NCBI GenBank assembly: GCA_947034885.2
Contig: OX344754.2
Location: 28,269,369 to 28,333,368 of the forward strand
Direction: 5' to 3'
DNA: 64,000 nt
Origin: Thuidium tamariscinum
Lineage: Eukaryota > Streptophyta > Bryopsida > Hypnales > Thuidiaceae
Position numbers and translations under genes: made by a program. Every line of letters starts with the position of its first letter. The first letter of the stretch is position 1. A model generated the notes under the pieces. That model made no database searches. It saw nothing but the letters and a program-made list of their open reading frames with translations, and was not told the origin of the DNA. Positions 50,766-61,838 of this stretch are shown here, one piece after another.

Positions 50766-53700
50766 CTAATCACGTGCTACACGGCGGCGAGCACCTGTGA
50801 CTCGCTCTATAATCGTCAATACAAATGCAAAAATCTCAAAAAGGAAGTTAACAATCCTGGCATATATAGACTCGATTGTTGTGATCGTGAAATTCCAAGC
50901 CGAAACTGGCCAGTAGTATGGATGGAGTAATCGGAAAAAGAGGCTGATAAGATGCCTGGAGTGCCGCCCAACCTGAGTGAAAATAATTGCAGTTAATCCG
51001 AGTGCTCGAACTCATAACAGAAATCAGCAATACTATTGAAAGCGAACATCCACTCATACTAGCTTCCAAAACATATTTCTACCGTTCAAATTGTAAAGAA
51101 AGATTTCTACTTTCTAGTGATAAATTTCGTTACCTTCCTTAAAACTTCCTTGTTAACCCCTTAGCGCCTGAATCCTTTCTTGAATTCTTGCATATTTTTG
51201 CACGTCTTCATAAAAATATATTATTTGCCTCAAATTCATCAAATTCATCATAGAGAAAGTTTTAAAGGAAAAAAAAAGTTCAGCATTGGTTTGGATGAAT
51301 GAATGAGAGATCTGTGGTTAAAAAAGCCCATGTAACCTCCCTGTTCATCATTCAGACTTTGGACATCGGAGCACTGAGGGGGTTAATGATTCATTTCCAA
51401 CTCCTAAAATTATGAAAACAGACATTTTTGGTCATTTGGGCACTTTGGGGTTTTATAAAAGCCGTAAAAAAGCTCTTTGGAATAATCTGATTGTGAGACT
51501 TCAGTTTGGATACACAGCACGTTGATATTAGACTCCTGCAATCGGAGTGCTCTAGGAAAGGCATAATCAACTCTCGACACGTCAAGGAACGTTTGTATAT
51601 GTTTGAAAATTGTGTAATTAATATGGTAATTAGTAACCCTTGCAACCCAAGTCCAATGTCGTCAATTACAATTTTCCAGGTCAGAAACTTAATAGAGATG
51701 GATTTACTTACTGGAAAGAGAGCATCCAACGTTTCCCAAGCAGCATGTCGAACTGGCCGAGTTGGATACATGGGCCCTCCAGGAGCTGTGAAGGAATACA
51801 ATGCAGTTTTCAACCGTGTACTTGTAGTTGCCCGCAACTCCACACCTTCATAATCATGACAAAACTCTCAATTAGTTGAGAGCCTTACATGAACATGTTA
51901 CCTTCGTTGAGATCTGTTTTTCATACAAGCAAGAAAATCAAACAGACAGCTACCATAGTACCATAATACCTTTCAAAGCCTTCATGCTCGTGAGGTAATG
52001 AAGCAAAACAGGCTCTACCTTCACCTTTTGTAGCTGCAAGTTACCTCAAACAGACACCAGTTCGAATATCAGAACATTGTCCTAACATAACCGTTAGATA
52101 TTTAACATGAAAGAGTGAAAGCTAGCAATAATATGGATTTTCGCAATGAGGGGAATATTTTGTGTTTTATTTTTGACACTCGAAATATCTGCAAAAGATG
52201 ACCGAAGATCATTTCCATCTTATGTGCCAGAAATGCTATTTTCTGTACGTACTACAAAACGGGTTCATCTACCTGATCTGTCAACTCCGTCACAAACATG
52301 TCTGCTGGTTCAAGGATGACATTGTCTGTCTTGGGAAAGTTCTTCAAATAGTACCCAACTCTATCGGCTGCAAACAATGACAAACGATTAATTGCTTTCA
52401 TTAGCTATCTGAAAAATTAATTAACAGCAACTGGGAGTTCTAGTAAAAAAATAGATTCTTCCCACAGCCCCGTCTGAGAGCTCATAAAGCAACCACAAAT
52501 CCAACATATTTCAGGTAAACACGTACCTGGTTCATAGTATAACAGGTATCTAGAGACCAATAAAAGAAGATCTTGTCGAGCCTGTCCATTCAAAAGTAAA
52601 AAAAGACACACTACATCAGTAAACGAGACTTCCAAAATTTTCCTACTAATTGCCAGACCCGAACCTAGGCACGACGACTTAAAAAATTCAAGGTAAACCA
52701 ATGCTAAAAAAGAACAAAAAGGGATATAAATTAGTTGCACCTGAATGGGAACTCTAGCGAGACGAACAGGGTCTAAGACAACCTCCTCAAACGTGTACTG
52801 CAATAAGAACATCCATCAGCACCAAGGATACATGAAATTAACAGAAAAAAAAAATGCCCGCCAAGAACAGGCCCTGAAGAACATGAAGGAATATCACGAA
52901 AGTCACAGGTTCATATCAAACCTTCTGCAGAAAGCTTGACAAGAGGACAAAGCAACAATGAAATCATGTTTATTCATGCCTCTACTATCTAGAGAGAAAT
53001 ATGTGGGCTTACATTAAACATAGAGAAGAATCGCCGTACATTACTTTGCAAATCAATCCTTCACACAGACATGTAGAAGCAGAGAGAAAAGTCAGTAGAG
53101 TCACAGCCGCGGTTAATGCACAGAAATGCGAAATGTCGACCCTACCATGCGTAATGTTTAATTAATTCAACTCAAGTTTGTTGGCCCTTTCTTGTTGCAA
53201 AATGATACAAAAAGTATGATATCAGAATTGGCCGTACCAAAATATATTGCTCGCACCTTCTACGAATGCTGTTGAATATCGCAAAAATCCTTCTGACTCT
53301 TCTCTTGGAATTTCAAATAACTGTTAGATGCACAAAGACTCAGTCAGAAATGGTCGAAATTCGATTCAGTTGCGCAAGGATTATGCTCAGCCAAAGTTTA
53401 ATGTGAATCCCAGTAACTCCTTTCGACCGGAAGGAAATAACATGCAACTCTAAAATGCACGATTATTTTCGAAATCAACGCTAAGATGAGAATTGGGGGT
53501 TTACGTGTTTTCAGGGGAAAACAAAGATTTACCCATCGGTGGAATAGAAGCGCGAATATTTGAGAAACAAATGATTGACTCCATAGTTGTAGAAACAAGG
53601 GGAGGATTTCCTTCCCATCATCTGGAACTTGAGCATAGTGCTGTGCAAAAACTTCATAGAAGCATACACGTGGTTGACTGCCATTTGCAGTCACAGGACC

Positions 53701-54399
53701 GTCATCCTCCACATTGTCGATAATTTTTGGGGAACCATAAAGTCTTTCTGAAAATAAACAGCAATTCCATTCTTGCTCAGAATAGAGATAACTGAAGAAA
53801 GAATATTATCAACACAAAAAGAGTAGAGACATCACGTTTCATATTGTATCGTTTACATGGCACTATGATTGTTTATAAAGGCTTTCCTACCTTGAGCACG
53901 AGGATCCACTTCTAAGGCAACATCCGTAAAGAGCTGCCGCAGTAATTCTCCTCTCTGGGCGGGATAATCAAGTGCCTGCCATTGCCGTAAAACAATCAAT
54001 GGAAACGAAAAAGACATAAGTTAAGCATGATAGCAACTTCTTAAACCCCTGAAGAACCAAAACTTGGGCTTAATTTTTTTACAAGTTTAAGCAGATCATA
54101 TTAGGAGTTTTGGGGGTTCAACTGTATTCAAATTTTTGACAGACACATGCAACGTTCTTCACGAATCTCAGTGATGTAAGAATTGGATCGATCTCAAAGA
54201 AAAATTCACAATACATTCCACCGAATTATTCATATTAAAACCATGAATCCTTGGTCGTTTATGGGTGTTAACTCTCTTCACAATTATAAAAATTCAGTGA
54301 ATCCAGTACCTTCTGTAGCTTGCGCTGGACTTCTACGGTTAGCTTTTTCCTAAATGACGAGGGTGCAAGTTGACGCCGCTGAAAGGTGCGGCCTCCCAT
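50766..54399 (-). CDS. Conserved plant protein of unknown function, 11 exons
   Basis: From memory the sequence matches a single-copy family found across land plants; I know no established function. The model is a minus-strand join of 54399-54310, 53975-53891, 53747-53533, 53320-53238, 53058-53013, 52797-52741, 52581-52527, 52367-52273, 52033-51970, 51845-51712 and 50972-50766. All junctions are GT/AG and in phase, giving 376 residues. Conserved blocks are ALDYPAQRGELLRQLFTDVA (31-50), KEILPLFLQLWSQSFVSQIF (about 105-124), LRYSTAFVEGASNIFW, TTSTRLKTALYSFTAPGGPM and YPTRPVRHAAWETLDALFP. The C-terminus has hydrophobic stretches, SLFFRLLHPYYWPVSAWNF and VNFLFEIFAFVLTII, then a basic tail. A membrane-attached C-terminus is likely. 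The first coding exon starts one base after a CTAGTTCAG acceptor, and a 5'UTR exon ends at a GTAAGT donor (55519). Introns 1 and 10 hold short TTAA elements. Confidence 0.88.
51157..51382. mobile_element. Short TTAA-flanked element (226 bp), intron 10
   Basis: It is flanked by TTAA at 51153-51156 and 51383-51386. The left end is CCCCTTAGCGCCTGAATCC; the right end is GGAGCACTGAGGGGG. Only the ends resemble the other short TTAA elements; the interior is unrelated to them. It is non-coding. Confidence 0.75.
54045..54267. mobile_element. Short TTAA-flanked element (223 bp), intron 1
   Basis: It is flanked by TTAA at 54041-54044 and 54268-54271. The left end is ACCCCTGAAGAACCAAAAC; the right end is CCTTGGTCGTTTATGGGTG. 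The inverted repeats are imperfect. It is non-coding and lies in the first coding intron of the 376-residue protein gene. Confidence 0.65.
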
Positions 54400-55518
54400 T
54401 CTGAACTAGCAGATTCTCCAACCGCTTCACATGAAATCATTACCAAATGCAAATAATGTCGTCCACCACAGATTTCGATACTTCCTAATACCGTTTCCAA
54501 TACCCGCAATATTCGATTCTCCAGGCCCCTCTCAATAATCAATCGTAAGCACCAACTGCCATTCTTCAAGAACCCTCGGCATCATCAAAACAAAGACAGC
54601 ACTTTACCTGTTACATACCTCACACTGAGTCAGCGGATAAATTACCACTTCACATAAATTTCATTATATATATGTAATTTAAAACAGCAGGCTCCACCTG
54701 ATTAACCCCAAAAGGAATGAAGGATTTAACATATCTCGAAGAACGCAAGCAGTGCAGATGCACATTTAAAGCAGATGAAATGTTCAGAATTTTCACTCAA
54801 GAGAATCAGAACCTCGCGAAATTTCAGAGATCGAAGACCTTAAGCAATTATGTACACATTCTTCAAACTCGAAGAAAAAAATAGCTACTAAGCTTTGCAG
54901 CTCAAACTCATACACAGTGGAGGATCGTCAATACTCTACGCTCATCTTCCAAAACCCTGAAAGAAGAACAGAAAGCGACTGGTGTAGACTAACTTTTCTC
55001 GTCTTCCAGCAACCCTATTACATTAACAAAATAGCAGAATTGCATCCCCCAAACCAAAGATTGCACGAACTCGTTCAGGATTACCAATGATTAGGTCTTC
55101 CCCCAGTCCCGTTCTTTTCAAGCTCAAAAATCACCCACTACCACATTCACAGAGTCAAATCTACTGATCTCCCAGAGCCATTCTCAAGGTCTCCAAATCA
55201 GAACATCTCTCCCTAATACCTTGCCCTGCTTCATCATCTTGGACGTCCGATAGTTACACACTAACACCAAAACAAAATGAAAGGATGGAAAAAAAGACCC
55301 ACCGTGCACCACAAAAGTGACCGCCCCCAAAATCGAACAAACCCAGAAACCGCACACACCACCAAATCCACCACCGACCACCTAAAAACAGGATCCACCA
55401 ACAAATCTTCAAAACAAGAAAGTCAGAGAAGAAGAGGAAGAAGAAGGTGAAGCTGGCAAGATCAGGACGAAGATTTTATTGAGACAATTAGGGTGGCGCC
55501 TTCCTCAGTGTAACTTAC

Positions 55519-55620
55519 GTTAGTGTGGCAGTGAAGCTTGAGCGATGAAGACTTTGAAAGAATGGTGGTTGAGCATTGCCGCACTTGAATTCAAAAAAGG
55601 GGTTGAATACGATTTTGGAG
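55519..55620 (-). other. 5'UTR exon of the 376-residue protein gene
   Basis: The minus-strand stretch ends CACACTAAC followed by GTAAGT (donor at 55518). It would splice to the acceptor at 54401, right before the start codon. The upstream boundary is a guess. The promoter should lie at about 55620-55850, where a 91-codon plus-strand frame has no support as a gene. Confidence 0.55.
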
Positions 55621-55869
55621 TGTTTCCTTGCAATTAACTTAGAAGCTGCGATTGCGTGAGGTGACAGTGATGATGATGCTGTCGCAATTGTCGCGTTGCT
55701 GGTGTCGATAAGTATTGACGAGGAATCGGTCAGTGGTGTCGGAGGGAGGAAGGTGGGAGCTCGGCTTTTCGTGTCTGGTCTACCGTGGTCGTCTTTGTGA
55801 TGGACGTGGGGGCATCTCCAACCGCACGGTATACATTCGTCCCCGCCAAATTTGTTACAAGTACACTAG

Positions 55870-56376
55870 GGGTACTTTTTTGCCCAAGGCACCCAAAAGT
55901 GGTGTCGAAGAAACTTTGAAGTTAAATAAAACCTTACCAAATTCTATTTTTAGTAGTTTCTATTTTTGGAAACTTCTTTTTGAAGTCTAGTTTTAGCATC
56001 AATAATCCGATTTTGAAAATGAATGATCATGATTTTTCTATTCAAGATTTTATACAAGGCTACCCATTGCAATCTTCACATTCCATAGTGTTAAGGACTC
56101 TTGGAAATGAGCCTCAAATACATTAGATCTTAGAGACAAAATCACACTAAAAATTCATTTAAAAAAATCGTAGAGTAGATTTTGAGAAGCATTGGGGTTA
56201 TTCTTGTTAGGCTCTTCAACCTCATATTTTTTTGATGACCAACTTTTTAGATTTGACATGCAAAGAGAAAGCTCAAAGATTTTCATAATTTTGATTCAAC
56301 TTATCAAAATGTTGGATTTTTGTTCAATTTAGACCAAATTCCAAGAAGCTCAAAATAGGCCTTAGGCATTTAGGGG
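55870..56376. mobile_element. TTAA-type family C element, left end unclear
   Basis: The right end is CCTTAGGCATTTAGGGG followed by TTAA (56377-56380). Most of the length aligns with the right half of 48794-49814 and, near the right end, with 39827-40416 in reverse. The left boundary has decayed and is approximate. Confidence 0.6.
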
Positions 56377-56397
56377 TTAAACCATGAATGTCAGTTC

Positions 56398-56707
56398 TTT
56401 GGAGGAGGTCTAAAACCGCCCACCTTCTCCAATGCACATCATTTGTACATGCTACTTTTTCATCTTTAGAGAAATGTACAAAAAGTATACATTTGAGGGA
56501 TGGGTGGTTTTAGAGTCCTATGTCATTTTGATTTCAAAATTTCATAATCAATACCATAGAGCTCTACCAAAAATATGAAACAACTTGGATTAGTTGCCAA
56601 TTCTACTTGTCTTTTAAGGAAAACTTACTGAAAAATAATTCAAGAAATTTCTCCTCCCTAAAATTTAGTTTCAGCTCTTAGATAGGTATTTTTTGGACAT
56701 TCTCCCT
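56398..56707. mobile_element. AAGG-type MITE, copy 5 (about 310 bp)
   Basis: It starts TTGGAGGAGGTCTAAAACCG and ends TTGGACATTCTCCC. The interior aligns with the copies at 9081-9410 and 27339-27656 (TACATTTGAGG.ATGGGTGG, CATAGAGCTC, TAAAATTTAGTTTCAGC). Confidence 0.7.
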
Positions 56708-58272
56708 CATGTTGAATTAGAATTCTTTTGTCTATTTTTGAGCAATGTGATCCTAATGGTCTCTCAATATTTCATGATTTTTGTGCAAGGACTTTTATTA
56801 GTTTTCAAGGAAATAGGAAGATAAAAAAACTTATAGAAATGAAGATTTTGTAACCAGAGGCTGAGTTTTTTTCCAAGTGATCAAAAATCAACATTGATAT
56901 TTCAAATAAAGGAGCAATAGACATTCCAAAAATAATATAACTTTGAAAAAATCAAAGAGTAAATTAACTACCAATTTTTCAAGCACTTTCAACAACAACA
57001 TTGGAATTTAAAACCTAAAGATTTTATAAGAACAATTGAATCCTTAGAAAGTTTAGAGATTTCAAAAGCACAAGGGAATTTAACATCTTAAGATTCATTG
57101 TTCCTATATCTAGAGGGCAATTTTATTGTTTTTGGAAAGAATGAATAGTACTTCAAAGGAAATAAATATCACATCAAATAAATGAATGGTACACTCTAAG
57201 AATATGTTGTACTAAGAATAAGGTATAACCTAGCTTTTGAGAAGGTAGTGAGGCATTAAAAAAACTATTAACTAACTCCCCCTAGAAAAAAAAATGTAAT
57301 TTTTAAATTTTAAATTTTTCATTCCCCCACCCCCACCCCCCCTTTGTAATTTTGAGAAGCCAATGTATTTGACAATCAATATGGGATTTTCAATCCTGTA
57401 TCTAGTACCGGTATCCTTATTCAATATCCATATCCACTATTGTATTTGTATCTATATACATATACATATCCAATATTCATTTACATATTTGTATAAAATA
57501 TTGTATCCATACTCAGTAGTTTGTCAAGATTCTTTAAGATGTGTAGTGTAAAATTATAAATAAAACAATATTTTTGACTTGCATATCAAAGCATACAAAA
57601 AAATTGGCATTAGATTTGGGACATCTTTCCATTGTTGATAGTCTATTGAAGTAATTATTATATACAAGAAATTGCACCATTTATCCCTCTATTAAACATG
57701 CAATATTTTTTGGATAATACTACTAATACTTTCTAAATTCACAAAAGATTTAAACCATTTTGAACTTCTATCTTCATTTAAATATGATTGTATATTTAAA
57801 ACACACCTTCTACATCTTGGGGACAAATGTATTGAAATCACTTTAGGAATCAAGTCATGATTTACATTTTGATCTATATAACTTTGTTTGTAACAATTTA
57901 TTTAATATATGGAGGATACAATGAATTTAATCACTATGTCAATCAAGTTTTTCTAAAATAAATTTGAAAATGATTACAATTCGAAAAAAAATCATTAAAA
58001 AATCATTTGAAAAGGTATGAGAAATATTTATATACTTTAGAAAAAGATCCTGGACATGCTTTGGATAGATCGTTATGAATGAATTTAAAATCATTCAATC
58101 TCAAAACTAAAACACAAATTTTTATTTTTATTTTTATGATAGATATTGAAATTATACACTTACAAATATAGAAAATTGAAAATGTAAGATTCTTTTCAAA
58201 AGTATTATAAAAAATAAAATTTTCTACATAAAATGAATCTTAACATAAAAAAACCTTCAATATTAACTGAGA
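56708..58272. other. AT-rich intergenic DNA
   Basis: It contains a C-rich tract at about 57322-57342 and ATATCCATATCC-like words at 57410-57510. No gene is seen. Confidence 0.45.
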
Positions 58273-58436
58273 ACTGCTATTATACGAGCCTAAGAGTGTA
58301 AGCCAATGAATCTAGAAGGTTATATATCTATGATATAAGTGTCTATAATATAGAAATCTTTTATGATTATACTGCATATATGCATACTTAAAGCTCACAT
58401 GCTCACAATTTTCATACTCACATATTAGCATCATTG
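58273..58436. mobile_element. Small inverted-repeat element, copy 3 (shorter)
   Basis: It starts CTGCTATTATACGAGC and ends CATATTAGCATCATTG. Inside are ATGATATAAGTGTCTATA and GCTCACATGCTCACA. Same family as 12952-13180 and 41134-41371. Confidence 0.6.
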
Positions 58437-59310
58437 ATATTAACACAATGAGTATTCATCATGTCTTTTTAATTTACATTTTAAGTACATGTATATACTC
58501 AATTATGAATGCTAAAAATGGCACATTTGGGCCCAAAAAAATAAATTTCAACCTAAATGTTAATTATACACTATATACACAATCAAGACAATGTTATGTG
58601 AGCATATTGTTGATTTTTTTTGTATTCCTAAAAGCACTTGTACTTTGAAAACTCATTTCTTTTATACTAAAGTAAACTAGAATCCTCTTTTACTTGCCAA
58701 GAAGATCCTAAGAAAATTAATTTTATTTATTTATTTATTATTATTATTATTATATGAAGTTTTGCTATTAGCAATGATCATGAGAGCACTTATTTGAGCT
58801 GAATGAAATACGTCAATGAATGATTTATAAACATGCATGTACTTCAAATATTACCATAATTGATTGAAAAATTAGATTTTCATTTTTTAAATGGATATGT
58901 TGAAGTACACGTAACACTCCAGTATGACATTTTAAACATTGTAATTATAAATTTTTTAATTTGTTTAGTTTAATAAAATTTATTAGTGAAAAAAACTTTT
59001 AATACAAGTGAATTTTTTCTAAGACTTTTTAATAATTGGAATGAAAATCCTTTTTAATATTTTGTCATAAGAATTTCACGAATTTTAAGTTTTATTGAAT
59101 GATATATTGTTGACTAGAATATGATTCAGATTTTTTTTTAATTTGATAATTCACTCTAAATATCTCTCCAAAATAATTAAAATAATATATAAACATTTTA
59201 GACACTTTCCAAACTTTTCATTTTGTAAGGAGATTTCCTAAATCTTGATTGATACAAAATAAGATGTTGGCAAAGGATGAAGTATAGATGGACCAATGGG
59301 CTACAATTTA
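58437..59310. other. AT-rich intergenic DNA
   Basis: It contains a short (TTA)n run near 58735-58755. No gene is seen. Confidence 0.45.
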
Positions 59311-59640
59311 CATAAGAGGATTTTCAGCTGCTGTACAAGACTGCGAGTTCCCAAACATTGGGAACGCATTGGGAACTCTAGGAAAGCGATGCTGATGTGG
59401 TCGAGCGACTGCCACGTCAGAAAATAATTAATTTTAATTAATTTTAATTTTTTTTTTTAAAATTTAAAAAAAAAAATTTTTGCTCTTTAATACATTCTGA
59501 AGTTTTTTGAAAAAAAAAATTACTTTTTTTTTTTCAAAATTCAAAAATTCAGACCAGCAAGGGGCTGGTCTGCAGCAGTGGGAACAATTTCGGGGAACAC
59601 CCCTGAAACGGTCTTCTGGGGGCCCAGAAATCCTCTTATG
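59311..59640. mobile_element. GTTCCCA-family MITE, subfamily 1 relative (330 bp)
   Basis: The ends CATAAGAGGATTTTCAG and CAGAAATCCTCTTATG are inverted repeats. Inner words are GAGTTCCCAAACATTGGGAA, GACTGCCACGTCAG and GAAACGGTCTTCTGGG. The palindromic central tract gives open frames on both strands; these are not genes. Confidence 0.75.
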
Positions 59641-61589
59641 CTTTGTAAGAAAAAAAACACTAGTGCAACTTGACTCTCTAAGAAACTCTCTATATTCTAT
59701 ATTAATTTGATCCAAGAAAATTGTTCCAAAAATAGATTTATATATAAAGTCCATGGGACAAGAAAAAATACTAAAGGATAAGAATAGTTCCACCAATCAT
59801 TAGTGAGTGTAGAAATAAGAAAATGGTTTCCAATGATATCAAGACATTTTAACTTATAGAAGGAACATAAATATGCTTTCTTCATTTCAATATTAGTGAA
59901 CACATCAATATTATGTAGTTACTAATACATGTAAGGTAATTACACCAGAAATCACAAGCTTTCTAAATCTCAAATTTCAGATTTTTGCCTAAAATGTATT
60001 CCCACTATTGACAAGAGTCTATGATTGATTTTAAGAACATCTATTTTTAGCACTTAAAAAAAATTCTTATTTTATTCATATAGTGTCCAAAAAATGTGTT
60101 CTAAAAAAATCTAGGATCCCTTTTTAACTACCAATATGATCCTACAAAAAAAATCTAATATGATAATGAAAACTATGTTGAATTACTTATTTGTGTAATT
60201 TTAGATGTAATTTAGTCAAATAAGTGGACAAAAGATTAGGAGAGCCATTGTACAACACCTGACAATTCTCCATCATCAACTCCATTCTACTATAGAAAAG
60301 AATTTTGTATAGTATATAGTATGATTGATATTTTAGTCTTTGCAAAATCAACATTCAATTCTTACACAATTTTAATCAAATATACCAAGTTTGGATTTCA
60401 AAAATGTAAAATTTCATTTTTTGTGAATTATTTCATTAAAAATATATATAGTTTTCTATGATAATTCATTGAAAAACATTGCTGATGAATTCTTAAAATT
60501 GATTGTATAAATATGTTAGAAACATCTACATGCACATCTTTCCTTCAATAAGCATCTACAAAAAGGTTTTGAATTTCGTCATAGAGGCTTTAAAAGTCAA
60601 GATGACAATGTTGAAATTTCAAAAAATAGATATTTCTTCATTTGAATTAGATACTTTCTATTTGATCTTCACATTGTCATTCATTTTGTACATATGACTA
60701 TGATAGTACACTTCCTTTGCCAAAACCTAATTATAATACAGAAATATCAATTTTTCAAAACTTGGACATTTCATCTCAACTTTAGAAGCCTTTGTGAGGA
60801 AATTCAAAACCTTTTTGGAGATGCATATTGAAGGAAAGGTTTGAATTTGGATGTCTTCAATATATTGTTGCAATCAAATTTAAGAGATTTATCATCAATG
60901 TTTTTCAACGAATTATCACATAAAATCCTTAAAATTTAACGAAACAACTCACCAAAAATGGAGTTTGAGGTTTATGAAATCCAAATTTGGTATGCTTAAT
61001 TAGAATTGCTCAAGAAATGAATGTTAATTACACAAGACAAAAAAATGTTCATCATATGATCCTTTTTGCAATTTTCTTTTGAATGCAGAATAGGGTGACG
61101 GTGGAGGGTTGCCGGGGACTGTATATTGACCCTGTAATGGTCACCCTTAAAATTTTAAATTTAAAGGGGTCCACCAAATAAAAAAGGCATCCAGTAGCTG
61201 GCAATGCAATTGGTTCCTCTCATGACCTCTTAATCCATCCCAGCTGTAAAGAGAATTTGCACTCGTAGTCTGAAGACACGTGTCCCCCTTGTGTACCGAA
61301 AAAGGGACCCTCAGTTTTTTCAACTGGAAATTGGAACTGGAGCTTTTCGAAGTTGCTGACTGTACGGTTGGTTAAAGGTTAAGCTTACCTGTCCAATGGG
61401 AACAAATGTTTTGGATCACCACCAAAATAAATTGTCTAAATATTATAGGCTCGAGCCTATTATGAATTATTATTTTTTGGATCTAGTTTGTAGTCTAAGG
61501 AAAATCTAGATTTTCTTTGAATGTGATTTTGGACACTATATGAAAATATATGAATTTTTAAAGTGTAACCTAGGCTCCCATAAATATTA
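59641..61589. other. AT-rich intergenic DNA
   Basis: Mostly AT-rich, with one more balanced patch at about 61085-61400 for which I have no interpretation. Confidence 0.4.
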
Positions 61590-61838
61590 CATGTCTTAGA
61601 TGAAATTTGAGGTCTGCAAAGGGCCGTTTCAGATTTGTTCCGCAAATAGTCTCCCAAATGTCCGGCTACTTTTGGGGGGTCCTAAAATGCAAAAAGAAGT
61701 TTAAAAATTTTCAAAAAAATAATAATTTAATGACGTGGCACAATTGTGGCTATGTCAGATTCCTCCAATTTTGTAGTTTCTGCATTCCCAAACTACGGAA
61801 ACTCGCAGGGTCTTACAGGCCTCCAATCTCTTTTAATG
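61590..61838. mobile_element. GTTCCCA-family MITE relative (about 250 bp)
   Basis: The left end CATGTCTTAGATGAAATTTG and right end CCTCCAATCTCTTTTAATG are imperfect inverted repeats. It keeps TGACGTGGCACAATTGTGG, ATGTCAGATTCCTCC and CATTCCCAAACTACGGAA. Boundaries are approximate. Confidence 0.5.

Noticed and set aside
55715-55990. 91-residue plus-strand ORF
   Set aside because: It spans the promoter of the minus-strand gene and the edge of a transposon, with no conserved features.
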